This document shows, in pieces, positions 42,663 to 52,947 of a stretch of 64,000 bases of DNA. The stretch comes from Roseateles sp. Lineage in GTDB: Bacteria; Pseudomonadota; Gammaproteobacteria; Burkholderiales; Burkholderiaceae_C. The first letter of the stretch is position 1. Every line of letters begins with the position of its first letter. Position numbers and translations under genes: made by a program. Below the pieces are notes generated by a model, which was not told the origin of the DNA, searched no databases, and saw nothing but the letters and a program-made list of their open reading frames with translations. The stretch lies in the NCBI GenBank assembly GCA_016790285.1, contig JAEUPJ010000046.1, positions 1 through 64,000 of the forward strand, given 5' to 3'.

Positions 42663-45017
42663 TCAGGCCTTGGATTGCAGCGCAGTCCACACCGTGCAGG
42701 GCGTGGCGGGCATGGGCAGGTCCTTGACGCCGATGGCGTCGCAGATTGCGTTGATGACGGCCGCGGGCGAGCCGATGGCGCCGGCCTCGCCGCAGCCCTT
42801 CACGCCCAGCGGGTTGTGCGTGCAGGGCGTGCCGCTGGCCGTCTGCACGTTGAAGCTCGGCAGGTCGTCGGCGCGCGGCATGGCGTAGTCCATGTAGCTG
42901 CCGGTGAGCAGCTGGCCGGAGTCGGCGTCGTACACGCCATGCTCCAGCAGCGCCTGCCCGATGCCCTGGGCCAGCCCGCCGTGCACCTGGCCTTCGACGA
43001 TCATCGGGTTGACGATGTTGCCGAAGTCGTCCACCGCGCTGAAGCGGTCGATGCGCACGACGCCTGTGGCCGGGTCCACCTCCACCTCGCAGACGTAGCT
43101 GCCGGCCGGGTAGGTGAAGTTGGTGGGGTCGTAGAAGGCGTTTTCGTTCAGGCCCGGCTCCAGCTTGTCGAGCGGGTAGTTGTGCGGCACGTAGGCCGTG
43201 AGCGAGACCTGCGCGAAGGGCACCACGCGATCGGTGCCCGCCACGCGGAACTCGCCGTTGCTGAACTCGATGTCGGCCTCGCTGGCCTCCAGCAGGTGGG
43301 CGGCGATCTTGCGGCCCTTGGCGATGACCTTGTCCAGTGCCTTCACGATGGCCGTGCCGCCCACCGACAGCGAGCGGCTGCCGTAGGTGCCCATGCCGAA
43401 GAGCACCTTGCCGGTGTCGCCGTGCTGGATGTCGACGTCCTCCAGCGGGATGCCGAGCCGGTCGGCCACGACCTGCGCGAACGTGGTCTCGTGGCCCTGG
43501 CCGTGCGAGTGGCTGCCGGTGAAGACGGTCACCTTGCCGGTCGGGTGCACGCGCACCTCACCCGCCTCGAACAGGCCCGCGCGGGCGCCCAGGGCGCCGG
43601 CAATGTTGCTCGGCGCCAGGCCGCAGGCCTCGATGTACGTGGAGTAGCCCAGGCCGCGCAGCAGGCCCTTGGAGGCGCTGACGGCCTTGCGCGCCGCAAA
43701 GCCCGCCACGTCCGCAATGCGCTGCACCTGCGTGAGCGTGGCGTCGTAGTCGCCGATGTCGTAGGTCAGCCCCACCGGCGTGGCATAGGGGAAGGTGGTG
43801 ATGAAGTTGCGCCGGCGCAGCTCGGCCGGGTCGATTCCCAACTCGTGCGCGGCGGTTTCCACCAGGCGCTCGACGACGTAGGTCGCCTCCGGCCGCCCCG
43901 CGCCGCGGTAGGCGTCCACCGGCGCGGTGTTGGTGAAGACACCCGTCACCTCGGCGTAGATGCTGGGCGTCGTGTACTGCCCCGCCAGCAGCGTGGCGTA
44001 CAGGATGGTGGGCACGCTGGACGCGAAGGTGGAGAGGTAGGCGCCCAGGTTGGCGGTGGTGTGCACGCGCATGCCGACGAAGCGGCCGGCGGCGTCCAGG
44101 CCCAGCTCGGCGGTGGTGACGTGGTCGCGGCCATGGGCGTCGGAGAGGAAGGCCTCGCTGCGCTCGGCCGTCCACTTGATCGGCCGGCCGAGCTGCTTGG
44201 CTGCCCACACCAGGGCCGTCTCCTCGGCGTACAGGAAGATCTTGGAGCCGAAGCCCCCGCCCACGTCCGGCGCCACCACGCGCAGCTTGTGCTCGGGGAT
44301 GCCCAGCACGAAGGCGCACATCAGCAGCCGCTCGACGTGCGGGTTCTGGTTGGCGACGTAGAGCGTGTAGCTCTCGTCGGCCGGGCTGTAGCTCGCGTTG
44401 GCCGCCCGCGGCTCGATGGCGTTGGGAATGAGCCGGTTGTTGCGGAACTGCAGCCGCGTGACGTGGGCGGCGCGGGCCATCGCGGTGTCAGTTGCAGCCT
44501 TGTCGCCGCAGCCCCAGACGTAGCAGCGGTTGTCCGGCGCCTCGTCGTGCACGGAGCCCGCATGGCCGGCGGCCGTGGCGGTGTCGGCCACCGCCGGCAG
44601 CTCGTCGTAGTCGACCTCCACCAGCGCCGCCGCAGCCTTGGCCTCGGCCAGCGTCTCGGCCACGACCAGCGCCAGCGCGTCGCCCACGTAGCGCACCTTG
44701 CCATGCGCCAGGATGGGGTGCTTGGGCTCCTTCATCGGCGTGCCGTCGGTGCTGGTGATGAGCCAGCCGCAGGGCAGGCCGCCCACGTCCTTGAAGTGCT
44801 CGCCGGTGTAGACGCCCAGCACGCCGGGAGCGGCGGCTGCGGCGGCGGTGTCGACCCGCGCGAGCCGGGCATGGGCATACGCGCTGCGCACGAAGACGCC
44901 GTAAGTCTGGCGCGGCAGCACGATGTCGTCGGTGTACTGGCCGCGGCCGGTGAGAAAGCGCGCGTCTTCGCGCCGCTTGACGCTCTGGCCGATGAAGCCG
45001 TCCTTGGGTGCGTTCAT
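42663..45017 (-). CDS. Molybdopterin large subunit, CoxL form II-like molybdenum hydroxylase
   Basis: Catalytic subunit of a three-part xanthine dehydrogenase/CO dehydrogenase family enzyme. Seen: 784 residues; [22 protein letters not shown] start; [12 protein letters not shown]; active-site loop [30 protein letters not shown]-terminal [14 protein letters not shown] with the catalytic Glu. Known: true form I CO dehydrogenases carry AYxCSFR in this loop, while form II and other hydroxylases have AYRGAGR. So the CO-oxidising label is not supported; the substrate is open. Confidence 0.93.
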   Translation of the reverse strand: MNAPKDGFIGQSVKRREDARFLTGRGQYTDDIVLPRQTYGVFVRSAYAHARLARVDTAAAAAAPGVLGVYTGEHFKDVGGLPCGWLITSTDGTPMKEPKHPILAHGKVRYVGDALALVVAETLAEAKAAAALVEVDYDELPAVADTATAAGHAGSVHDEAPDNRCYVWGCGDKAATDTAMARAAHVTRLQFRNNRLIPNAIEPRAANASYSPADESYTLYVANQNPHVERLLMCAFVLGIPEHKLRVVAPDVGGGFGSKIFLYAEETALVWAAKQLGRPIKWTAERSEAFLSDAHGRDHVTTAELGLDAAGRFVGMRVHTTANLGAYLSTFASSVPTILYATLLAGQYTTPSIYAEVTGVFTNTAPVDAYRGAGRPEATYVVERLVETAAHELGIDPAELRRRNFITTFPYATPVGLTYDIGDYDATLTQVQRIADVAGFAARKAVSASKGLLRGLGYSTYIEACGLAPSNIAGALGARAGLFEAGEVRVHPTGKVTVFTGSHSHGQGHETTFAQVVADRLGIPLEDVDIQHGDTGKVLFGMGTYGSRSLSVGGTAIVKALDKVIAKGRKIAAHLLEASEADIEFSNGEFRVAGTDRVVPFAQVSLTAYVPHNYPLDKLEPGLNENAFYDPTNFTYPAGSYVCEVEVDPATGVVRIDRFSAVDDFGNIVNPMIVEGQVHGGLAQGIGQALLEHGVYDADSGQLLTGSYMDYAMPRADDLPSFNVQTASGTPCTHNPLGVKGCGEAGAIGSPAAVINAICDAIGVKDLPMPATPCTVWTALQSKA

Positions 45018-45018
45018 G

Positions 45019-45486
<468 letters not shown>

Positions 45487-45587
45487 GGCTTGTCTCCGTC
45501 GGTGTTGTGGCGCAAATGCTCTTCCTGACAACCCGGCTTGTGATTGCCGTTTACCCTAGGGGCAATACAAGCTGGGGATAAGCAGAC

Positions 45588-46568
45588 ATGGACAACCTCG
45601 ATCTCGGTGTGCTGCGCACCGCGGCCGGCTGGCGGGCCGAACAACGCAGCGTGGTGCTGGGCACCATCACCCGCACCTGGGGCTCGGCGCCACGGCCGGT
45701 GGGCTCGCTCGTGGCGGTGCGCGACGACGGCCTGATCGCCGGCTCGGTGTCGGGCGGCTGCATCGAGGACGACCTGGTCGCCCAGCTGCGCGCCGGCAGC
45801 CTCACGCTCACCCACCCCGCGCCGCTGCGCTACGGCGTGGGCGCGGAAGAAGCCCGGCGCTTCGGCCTGCCCTGCGGCGGCACGCTGGAGCTGATGCTGG
45901 AGCCGCTGGGCCCGCAGTCGGCGCTGGACGAGCTGCTCGCCCGGCTGCTGCGCGGCGAGCGCGTGCGCCGCACGCTGGACCTCGCCACCGGCACCGTCAC
46001 GTTGGCCCCTGCCGAGCGCGGCGCCGACACGCTGACGCTCACCGACACCCAGCTCGTCAGCCACCACGGCCCGCAGTGGCGGCTGCTCGTCATCGGCGCG
46101 GGTCAGATGACGGACTACCTCGCCCAGATGGCCCAGGCCCTGGGCTACGGCGTGACGGTGTGCGACCCGCGCGAGGAGTACGCCGACGGCTTCGCCCTCG
46201 AGGGCGTGACGCTCACGCGCGAGATGCCCGACGATGTCGTCACCGCTTTCGAGGTGGACGACGCCACCGCCATCGTCGCGCTGACCCACGACCCCAAGCT
46301 CGACGACCTCGCGCTGATGGAAGCGCTCAAGAGCCCGGCCTTCTACGTCGGCGCCATCGGCTCGCGCGTGAACCAGGCCAAGCGCCGCGCGCGGCTGGCC
46401 GAGCACTTCGGCCTCACGGAGCCCGAGCTCGACCGGCTGCATGGCCCCGTCGGCCTGAACATCGGCGCGCGCACGCCGCCCGAGATCGCGCTCTCCATCC
46501 TGGCCGAGATGACGGCCGTGCGCTACCAGGCGGGTGGCCCCCGCGCCGAGGCCGGCTGCGCGCTGTGA
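45588..46568 (+). CDS. XdhC/CoxI-family molybdenum cofactor insertion protein
   Basis: Known: XdhC binds Moco, promotes its sulfuration and inserts it into molybdenum hydroxylases. Seen: 326 residues with an N-terminal XdhC_CoxI domain (TRTWGSAPRPVGS, GSVSGGCIEDDLVAQL, the GGxxE-type Moco-binding region) and a C-terminal Rossmann domain (LLVIGAGQMTDYLAQMA, VTVCDPREEYAD, ALTHDPKLDD, IGSRVNQAKRRARL). It is divergent from coxSLM and close to iorAB, so it probably serves one or both enzymes. Its stop overlaps the next gene (GTGA). Confidence 0.94.
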   Translation: MDNLDLGVLRTAAGWRAEQRSVVLGTITRTWGSAPRPVGSLVAVRDDGLIAGSVSGGCIEDDLVAQLRAGSLTLTHPAPLRYGVGAEEARRFGLPCGGTLELMLEPLGPQSALDELLARLLRGERVRRTLDLATGTVTLAPAERGADTLTLTDTQLVSHHGPQWRLLVIGAGQMTDYLAQMAQALGYGVTVCDPREEYADGFALEGVTLTREMPDDVVTAFEVDDATAIVALTHDPKLDDLALMEALKSPAFYVGAIGSRVNQAKRRARLAEHFGLTEPELDRLHGPVGLNIGARTPPEIALSILAEMTAVRYQAGGPRAEAGCAL

Positions 46569-48829
46569 GGCGCAGGCTGGCTGCGCTGCTGGCCCTGGCG
46601 GCGCCGGCGGCGTTTGCGGCCGCTCTGCCGCGCGACCTGGGGCCTGTCTCGGGCTACCCCGGTGCGCTGGCGTTGTCGCGTGACGGGCGCGTCGCCGCGC
46701 ACGTGGACGCCTCCGGCACCGTCAAGCTCTGGGACGCGACCACCATCCAGCTCCTGGCCGATGCGCCGCGCACCACCGCCGCCGCCAGCGTCGCGCTGAA
46801 CGCCGACGGCAGCCTCGTCGTCACCGGCCACGCCGATGGCCGCGTGCTGCTCTGGGCGCGCGGTGCGGCCACGCCGCTGCGCGAGTTCCGCGGCCACGCC
46901 GGCCGCATCCTGGCCCTGGCGGTGTCGCCGGACGGCGGCCGCCTGGCCAGCGGCAGCGCGGACGGCACGACGCAGGTCTTCGAGCTGGGCACCGGGCGCC
47001 GCCTGCAGGTGCTGGACTCGGTCTACAACGGGCACCCGATGGAGGGTGTCGCCGCGCCGGTGGACGTCGCGTTCGCGGCGGCGGGCCGACTGCTGGTCAC
47101 GCAGGACTGGCAGCGCCGCCAGTACGACGTCGGCCGTGTGGTGACGCTGTGGGACGCCGCCCAGGGCCTGGAGCTGGCGCAGGTGGGCGCCGCACCACCC
47201 GAAGGCGACGAGGCGCTGCAGGCCGGCGCGGCGCTGGGCGGTGGCGGCTGGTTGCTCGCGAGCACGGGGGTGAAGCAGCTGACGGTGCAACGCCTGGACA
47301 GCTGCGCGCCGGCCCGGCCACTCGGCGCCTTGGGCGCGGGGAGGCCCGGCGCCCCCGAGGGCCCCGACAGCGGCACCTTCGCCGAGACCCTCGCCGCCGA
47401 TCCCCTCGGCCGCTGGGTGGCCACGGCCAGCGCGGGCGCGCTGCGCTTCTTCCCCGTGGACGGCGGCCGCCCGACGCCCGCGCTGCAGCTGCCGGGTCGG
47501 GTCCGGGCCCTGACTCCCCTGCCCGACGGCAGCCGCCTGTTGGCCGTCGTCGACACCCGGCCCGCGAGCCAGGGGCCGGCGATGACGCTGCTCGGCGCCG
47601 ATGCCCCCGCGCCCGCGCCGGCCAGGCTGTTCCGCGTGGACGTGCCGGCCACGGCCCTGCAGCCCGCCCCACTGCGCGTGGCCGCCGATGCCCAGCCCTG
47701 CCCACCTGCCGATGCCGTCGTGCGCAGCCAGAGGGTCACGCTGCCGGATGCGCCCGCGACGCTGGCCGTCACCGCCCGCCTGAGCCCGGCCGTGCCGGCG
47801 CCGCCGGGTGCGCCCCCGCTGCCGCTCGGCCCGCTGCAGCAGTTGCGCTTCGATGCCCGCGGGCAGCTGCTCGCGCTGTACGTGGACCGCGGCGGCACCC
47901 GGGCGGCCGTCGCCGCCTGGACCCTGGCCACCGGCCAGCCTCAGCCCGGTCGCGCGCTGGCCTCGCAGGGGGACCTCGCGCCGCCGCTGTGGCTGGGCAT
48001 GGACTGGGCCGTATCGGACGGCCAGGGCGGCTGGCTGCGGGCGCTCACCGGTCAACGCCTGATGGCACCCGCGGCCGAGACCCGCCCGCCGCTGATGGCG
48101 GCCGACGCCCAGGCGGGCCGCCTCTACCGCGTCACGGGTGCCACAGGCGCCACCGTCGAGCAGGTGGCGGCTGACGGGCGGCGCCTGCCGTCGCTGGAGA
48201 CAGGGCGGCCCGTGCAGGCCCTGGCCGCGCGCAACGGCCGGCTGCTGGTGATGGACGACCAGGGCACGCAACGGCTCTTCAGCGGCGCGCCGCTGGCCGC
48301 GCAAACCGTCGGCGCGCGCCCCTCGCCCGGTGGCGACGCGACCTGGGTCAGCCGGCTGATGCTCTCGGCCGACGGCCGCCATGCCCAGGCCACGGTCGAC
48401 CCGGCGAGCTTCGAGACCCCGGGCGTCGACACCGCCTGGGCACTGCGCGGCGGCCCCGTCGGCACGGGCCTCGCGCTGGCCGAGCTGCCCGCTGCGGCCA
48501 ACCGGGTGGTGGCGGCCGACACCCGCGCCCACCGGCTGGCCGTCTGGGACTTCGAGCGCAACGAGGCCGTCGTGCGCCTGCCGCGCCAGCGCAGCCGCGA
48601 CGCCTCGGGCGGGCCAGTGCTCTTGCAGGCGGCGCTCAGCGACGACGGGCGGCGCGTGGCCAGCGCCTCGCCGGACGGCCTGGTGCGCGTCTGGGATGTC
48701 GACGCCCGCCAGCTGATGGGCGAAGCCCGCGTGGGTGCCGCGGTCACGGCCCTGGCCTTCGACGCTGCCGGCCGCCAGCTCGCGGTGGGCCGGGCCGGCG
48801 GGCAGGCCTGGGTGCTGGCCCTGCCCTGA
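46565..48829 (+). CDS. Exported WD40-like beta-propeller protein
   Basis: Seen: 754 residues from a GTG overlapping the xdhC stop. Signal peptide RRRLAALLALAAPAAFAA. WD-type blades are clear at the N-terminus (VAAHVDASGTVKLWDA, VVTGHADGRVLLWA, LASGSADGTTQVFE) and at the C-terminus (VASASPDGLVRVWDVDA, then LAVGRAGGQAWVLAL). A more divergent middle has blades ending in TLWDAAQG and AAWTLATG. About 10-12 blades, possibly two propellers. No enzymatic motif. Coupling to xdhC suggests co-expression, but a link to molybdenum enzymes is not otherwise supported. Confidence 0.85.
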   Translation: MRRRLAALLALAAPAAFAAALPRDLGPVSGYPGALALSRDGRVAAHVDASGTVKLWDATTIQLLADAPRTTAAASVALNADGSLVVTGHADGRVLLWARGAATPLREFRGHAGRILALAVSPDGGRLASGSADGTTQVFELGTGRRLQVLDSVYNGHPMEGVAAPVDVAFAAAGRLLVTQDWQRRQYDVGRVVTLWDAAQGLELAQVGAAPPEGDEALQAGAALGGGGWLLASTGVKQLTVQRLDSCAPARPLGALGAGRPGAPEGPDSGTFAETLAADPLGRWVATASAGALRFFPVDGGRPTPALQLPGRVRALTPLPDGSRLLAVVDTRPASQGPAMTLLGADAPAPAPARLFRVDVPATALQPAPLRVAADAQPCPPADAVVRSQRVTLPDAPATLAVTARLSPAVPAPPGAPPLPLGPLQQLRFDARGQLLALYVDRGGTRAAVAAWTLATGQPQPGRALASQGDLAPPLWLGMDWAVSDGQGGWLRALTGQRLMAPAAETRPPLMAADAQAGRLYRVTGATGATVEQVAADGRRLPSLETGRPVQALAARNGRLLVMDDQGTQRLFSGAPLAAQTVGARPSPGGDATWVSRLMLSADGRHAQATVDPASFETPGVDTAWALRGGPVGTGLALAELPAAANRVVAADTRAHRLAVWDFERNEAVVRLPRQRSRDASGGPVLLQAALSDDGRRVASASPDGLVRVWDVDARQLMGEARVGAAVTALAFDAAGRQLAVGRAGGQAWVLALP

Positions 48830-48853
48830 GCGGCGTCGGCCATCGCCTGACGC

Positions 48854-49483
48854 TCACTTCATCGTGTAGCCCCGGCCATCCATGCAGGCCTCGACGGCGC
48901 GGTTGAACACACTGGCGTCGGCCTGCGCGTTGGGCTGGGTGGTGGCCCAGCGGTTGCACTCGCGGCGGTCGCTTTCCAGCTGCTCGCCCGACTGGCCGTT
49001 GCGCGGGTAGATGATGGGCTCGGCTTTCGGCGCCGGGGGCGGCGGCGCGGGCTGCACTTGCGCCACCGGCTCGGGCGGCGGCGCGACGACGGCATAGCCC
49101 TCGGGCACCGCGCGGTAGTACACGCCGTTGGCGTAGTAGTACGGCAGGCCGCCCACGGTGAGCGTGACGTAGGCCGGCGGCAGCAGCGGGATGACCAGGC
49201 CCGCCGGCGGCAGCACGACGCGGTAGCGCGGGCCATACGGCTGGTACCAGACCCCGCCGTGGAACCAGTAGCGGCCCGGGCCGGCGCCGACGATCACCGC
49301 GCCATGCGGCACCACGGGGGCCACGTAGCCGGGGGCCGGGTAGTAGTGGTCGTGGTGGTAGCGGTTGTCGAACACCATGCCGATGTTCACGCGGGCGCGC
49401 ACCTCGGCATGGGCGGTGGCGGCCGCGCCCAGGGCCCCGAGGGCGAGCAGCGCGGCGGCGGTGGAGCGGAGCAGTGTCTTCAT
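48854..49483 (-). CDS. Exported Tyr/Pro/Gly-rich protein, DUF6515-like
   Basis: Seen: 209 residues; signal peptide MKTLLRSTAAALLALGALGAAATAHA; a His/Tyr/Pro-rich middle (RYHHDHYYPAPGYV, YWFHGGVWYQPYGPRY, PYYYANGVYYRAVPEGYAVVAPP), a Pro-rich spacer, and a C-terminal domain with two Cys (RRECNRWATTQPN and VEACMDGRGYTMK). The GVWYxPxGxxYxVV and YYxxNGVYY blocks are typical of a widespread small proteobacterial exported family of unknown role. His/Tyr richness allows metal or surface binding (inference). Confidence 0.8.
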   Translation of the reverse strand: MKTLLRSTAAALLALGALGAAATAHAEVRARVNIGMVFDNRYHHDHYYPAPGYVAPVVPHGAVIVGAGPGRYWFHGGVWYQPYGPRYRVVLPPAGLVIPLLPPAYVTLTVGGLPYYYANGVYYRAVPEGYAVVAPPPEPVAQVQPAPPPPAPKAEPIIYPRNGQSGEQLESDRRECNRWATTQPNAQADASVFNRAVEACMDGRGYTMK

Positions 49484-49607
49484 GGTCGTCAGCGAAAGAG
49501 CCGGGGTGGTCAGGCAACGGCAGCAGCCTCGCGCAGGTGCACTGCGCCCGCTTTGCGGCCACGTAAAGTTCGCCGCTCCTGCTGTCGCCAGCCTTTCACG
49601 CACCGCC

Positions 49608-50234
49608 ATGATCGAACTGCACTACTTCCCCAGCAACGCCAGCTTCGCGCCCCACCTCCTGCTGGAGGAGATGGGCATCCCGTTCACGCTGCGCACGGTG
49701 GACCGGGCCAACAACGAGCACAAGTCGCCCGCCTACCTCAAGCTCAATCCCAACGGGCTGATCCCGGTGCTCGTCGACGGCGACCTGGTGCTGTACGAGA
49801 CGGCGGCCATCCTGATGCACCTGGCGGACTGCCACCCCGGCTTCGCCCCCGCCCCCGGCACGGCCGAACGCGCCCAGTACTACAAATGGATGGTGTGGCT
49901 CACCAACACGCTGCAGGCCATGCTCATCCACTACTACTACCCTGACCGCATGGCCAGCGACGCGGCCGAGGTGAAGGCCCGCGCCGAGGCGCAGGTGGGC
50001 CCGATGCTCGACCAGATGGACGCCGAGCTCGCCCGCCACGGCGGCCCGTGGTTCCTGGGCGAGGCCTACACCGCGGTGGACCCGCTGGCCTTCATGCTGT
50101 GCCGCTGGACGCGCATGCATGCCCGCCCCGCCAAGACGCGCCCGGCGCTGGGCGCCTACCTGCAGCGCGTGTTCGAGCGCCCGGCCACGCAGCGCGTGGT
50201 GAGCAAGGAGCAGCTGCCCGACCCGGTGTTCTGA
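49608..50234 (+). CDS. Glutathione S-transferase family protein
   Basis: Seen: 208 residues. The N-terminal thioredoxin-like domain has MIELHYFPSNASFAPHLLLEE (Ser11 as candidate catalytic residue), NPNGLIPVLVDGDLVLYETAAI with the cis-Pro and the E-T/S glutathione-binding pair. The C-terminal helical domain contains AYTAVDPLAFMLCRWTRM with the conserved capping Asp. Similar to the beta/theta-like YfcG-GstA group. Convergent with the next GST gene; the two are only distantly alike. Confidence 0.93.
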   Translation: MIELHYFPSNASFAPHLLLEEMGIPFTLRTVDRANNEHKSPAYLKLNPNGLIPVLVDGDLVLYETAAILMHLADCHPGFAPAPGTAERAQYYKWMVWLTNTLQAMLIHYYYPDRMASDAAEVKARAEAQVGPMLDQMDAELARHGGPWFLGEAYTAVDPLAFMLCRWTRMHARPAKTRPALGAYLQRVFERPATQRVVSKEQLPDPVF

Positions 50235-50262
50235 CGGCGCGCTGGCTCGCGCGCTCGTGCGC

Positions 50263-50889
50263 TCAAGGCCAGTGCCGCTGAAACACCGCGGCGACCTCCG
50301 GGTGCTGCTCCACGCGCATCAACTGCGCGTAGAAGCTCGGCCGCTCGGCCTGCAGCATCGGCCGCGAGCCCGACCACTTCGACACCACCGTGGCCAGCAG
50401 CTCCAGCGCGCCGGGGCTGGCCGCGTCAAAGCCGATGGCGAACTGGTCGGCGAACACACGCCAGTGCTCGTGCAGCCGTGCGCGCGTGCCGGCGCGGATG
50501 CGGGCCTTCATGTCGTCGTCGCAGGGCTCGCACCAGCGCTCGGGGTAGTCGATGACGCTGATGGCCGCATAGCAGTTGGCCGCGACGTAGACGAGGCCGC
50601 GCACCGCGCGGGCCCGGTCGCTGGCGTCGGCCGGCAGCAGCAGGCCCGGCGGCGTGGTCAGGCCCAGGTGGATGAGGATGGCGGCACTCTCGGTGAGCAC
50701 CGTGCCGTCGGCGAGCACGAGGGTCGGGATCTGGCCGAGCGGGTTCACCTGCAGCAGCGCGTCCCGCCCCGGTCCGGGGTTCCAGGAGGCGGCATCCACG
50801 CCGGTGAAGGCCAGGCCCGCGCAAGTCAGTGCGGCCTCGATGGCCGCCGAGCCCGAGCCCTTGGTTCCGTACAGGGTCAACATCGCCAT
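50263..50889 (-). CDS. Glutathione S-transferase family protein
   Basis: Seen: 208 residues from MAMLTLYGTKGSGSAAIEAA (candidate Ser12), start preceded by a GGAG site; NPLGQIPTLVLADGTVLTESAAI gives the cis-Pro and ES glutathione motif. WCEPCDDDMKARI lies in the helical domain. Diverges from the paralog-flanked operon with 36 bp between starts. Substrate unknown. Confidence 0.92.
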   Translation of the reverse strand: MAMLTLYGTKGSGSAAIEAALTCAGLAFTGVDAASWNPGPGRDALLQVNPLGQIPTLVLADGTVLTESAAILIHLGLTTPPGLLLPADASDRARAVRGLVYVAANCYAAISVIDYPERWCEPCDDDMKARIRAGTRARLHEHWRVFADQFAIGFDAASPGALELLATVVSKWSGSRPMLQAERPSFYAQLMRVEQHPEVAAVFQRHWP

Positions 50890-50925
50890 GACTCCTTCGT
50901 TGAGCGTGCAAAATCGTCTCACACC

Positions 50926-51429
50926 ATGAGCACCCACGCCCCCGGCCCGCCCCGCCTGCCTGCGCCGCCCGTCATGCAACACCCCGCGCCGCGGTCGAGC
51001 TTCGGCCGCATCAGCGTGGGCGTGGTGGGGCGGGTGATGATGTCGGTGGCCGAGGGCCCGTTCGACGCGGCGCTCATGGCCGCCGCCAAGCGCGCCATTG
51101 CACTGGCCGGCAAGCGACTGCCGGCGGACCGGCGTTTTGGCGACATGATCGAGATCCGCACCAGCCTGCAGATGGACGGCGACGCCCTCGCCCAACTGCG
51201 CGCGAGCATTGACGCCTTCGGCTCGCGCGGCATCGTGGCGGTGTCCACCGTCTTCCTCGTGCCGCCCGGGCTGCCAGGCATCGAGCGGCTGCCGGCGCTC
51301 ATGGACATCTGGCGCGCCAGCCGCCCGGTTCGTCGCGCCGACACGTTCAAGGCGGCCTGGGCGCTCGTCAATGCCGACCTGGTCGCCGCCGGCCTGCCAC
51401 CGCAAGACCCACCCGCGCCGAAGACATGA
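50926..51429 (+). CDS. Unrecognised small protein, paralog of 52948-53430
   Basis: Seen: 167 residues, no signal peptide or membrane helix. A Pro-rich N-terminus precedes a block shared with the gene at 52948: FGRISVGVVGRVM, then AEGPFDAALMAAAKRA and RLPADRRFGDM. The rest aligns more weakly (VSTVFLVPPGLPGIE, then IWRASRPVRRADTF). Length and pattern suggest one alpha/beta domain of about 140 residues. It overlaps the Rossmann-like gene by 4 bp (ATGA). Family not recognised. Confidence 0.75.
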   Translation: MSTHAPGPPRLPAPPVMQHPAPRSSFGRISVGVVGRVMMSVAEGPFDAALMAAAKRAIALAGKRLPADRRFGDMIEIRTSLQMDGDALAQLRASIDAFGSRGIVAVSTVFLVPPGLPGIERLPALMDIWRASRPVRRADTFKAAWALVNADLVAAGLPPQDPPAPKT

Positions 51430-52898
51430 GTGACGCCGCCGGCCTGCAGTGGCCCCTGGACGCCAAGGGCAAGCGCGCCTCCGGCCCGCCGGGCCAGCGC
51501 ATCGTGGCCGCCGCGCTGCAGGGGCTGGCGCCCGAGGCCGCCGACGCGGTGCGGGCCGAGCGCGACTGGCGCCACGCCTACCCGCGCCACTGGCGCGCCC
51601 TGGTGCAGGCACAGGCTGCCCGGCCGGTCAGCGCCGTCGCGTCGGCACGCGCGGGCCTGGCGGCTGCCTGGGCCGAGCTGCCCTTCGTTCGCGCAGGCCA
51701 GCCCCTCGCCCTGGCCGAGGCCATGCGCACGCCGCAACGCCGGCTGCAGACGCTGCAGCTGCGCGGGCAGGGCGAGGCCGCTCCCGCAGCCTGGGCCGTG
51801 CCGCACGAAGGCCGCGAACTCACCGGCGACGCGCTCGCACGCCAGATCGACCGCTGGGAGAAGTCGGGCGTCTGCGAGCCCGCGCATGCCGCCGCGCTGC
51901 ACGACTGCCTGGCCCACCCCGAGTGGTTCGACCTGTCCGACCAGCACCTCGTGCTGCTGGGCGCGGGCAGCGAGGCCGGGCCGCTGGCCTGGCTGGCGAA
52001 GTGGCGGGCGAACCTCGTCGGCATCGACCTCGCGCGGCCGGCGACCTGGAAGCGCATCGCCGGCACCGTCGCAGCCGGCAACGCCACGCTGACCGCGCCC
52101 GTCGCGCCTGGCCAGCCGCTGGACGCCGCGCACGCCGGGGCCGACCTGCTGGGCGACACGCCCGACATCGCCGCCTGGCTGGCCGGCCTGGGCCAGCCGC
52201 TGGCCATCGCCAACCTGGCCTACCTGGACGGCGAGCGGCATGTGCGCGTGTCCCTCGCGATGGACGCCATCAGCGCCACGCTGTGCGCGGCCGACAGCCG
52301 CACCCAGCTCGCCTACATGGCCACGCCGACCGACGTGTTCGCCGTGCCCGAGGCCGTGGCGCGGGCGTCCACGGACGCCTTCGCGCGGCGTGGCCTCGTC
52401 AAGAAGCTCGTGCAGGCCGGCGCACGGCTCACCAGCGGCGGGCGGGGCTTTGCGCCGCACATCGAGGCGCTGGTCGACGCGGGTGACTTCGGCCACTGGG
52501 GCCTGGTGGACGCCCTGGTGGTGGAGCAGGGGCCCAACTACGCGCTGGCCAAGCGGCTGCAGCAGTGGCGGGCACTCGTGGCTCGCGCGGACGGGCACCG
52601 CGTGGCCTTCAACGTGGCACCGAGCACGACGACGGCTTCCGTCGTCTCCAACCCGCTGCTGGCCGCGGGCTTTCGCGGCGCCAAGGCCTTCGGCGTGGAG
52701 GTGTTCGCACCGGCCACGACGAATGCGCTCATGGCCGCGATGTGGGTACACCAGCTGCGCACCGCGCCGCGCGACTTCGCCCACCCGCTCAAGCTCCTCG
52801 TGCACACCGCCAACCACGGTGGCCTGTGGCGCCTGCCCTACCTGCCACGCTCGGTGCTGCCGATGGCGGCATTGCTGGGGTTCGTGAAGCGACGGTAA
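51426..52898 (+). CDS. Unrecognised Rossmann-like protein between two paralogs
   Basis: Seen: 490 residues, no signal peptide. A helical N-terminal half (about residues 22-170) is followed by a nucleotide/SAM-binding-like segment HLVLLGAGSEAGPLAWLAKW, with a Gly-rich loop at 179-185 and an acidic strand end GID 199-201. Then come further alternating segments (GQPLAIANLAYLDGERHV, GRGFAPHIEALVDAGDFGHW), ending VHTANHGGLWRLPYLPRSVL. It might be an NAD(P)- or SAM-dependent enzyme, but no family is certain. Its start is coupled to the upstream paralog gene, and the second paralog follows 49 bp later. Confidence 0.75.
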   Translation: MSDAAGLQWPLDAKGKRASGPPGQRIVAAALQGLAPEAADAVRAERDWRHAYPRHWRALVQAQAARPVSAVASARAGLAAAWAELPFVRAGQPLALAEAMRTPQRRLQTLQLRGQGEAAPAAWAVPHEGRELTGDALARQIDRWEKSGVCEPAHAAALHDCLAHPEWFDLSDQHLVLLGAGSEAGPLAWLAKWRANLVGIDLARPATWKRIAGTVAAGNATLTAPVAPGQPLDAAHAGADLLGDTPDIAAWLAGLGQPLAIANLAYLDGERHVRVSLAMDAISATLCAADSRTQLAYMATPTDVFAVPEAVARASTDAFARRGLVKKLVQAGARLTSGGRGFAPHIEALVDAGDFGHWGLVDALVVEQGPNYALAKRLQQWRALVARADGHRVAFNVAPSTTTASVVSNPLLAAGFRGAKAFGVEVFAPATTNALMAAMWVHQLRTAPRDFAHPLKLLVHTANHGGLWRLPYLPRSVLPMAALLGFVKRR

Positions 52899-52947
52899 GC
52901 TCTGACCCCAGGGTCTGGTGCACCGCATGCGCCGCGGCCCGAACGTC

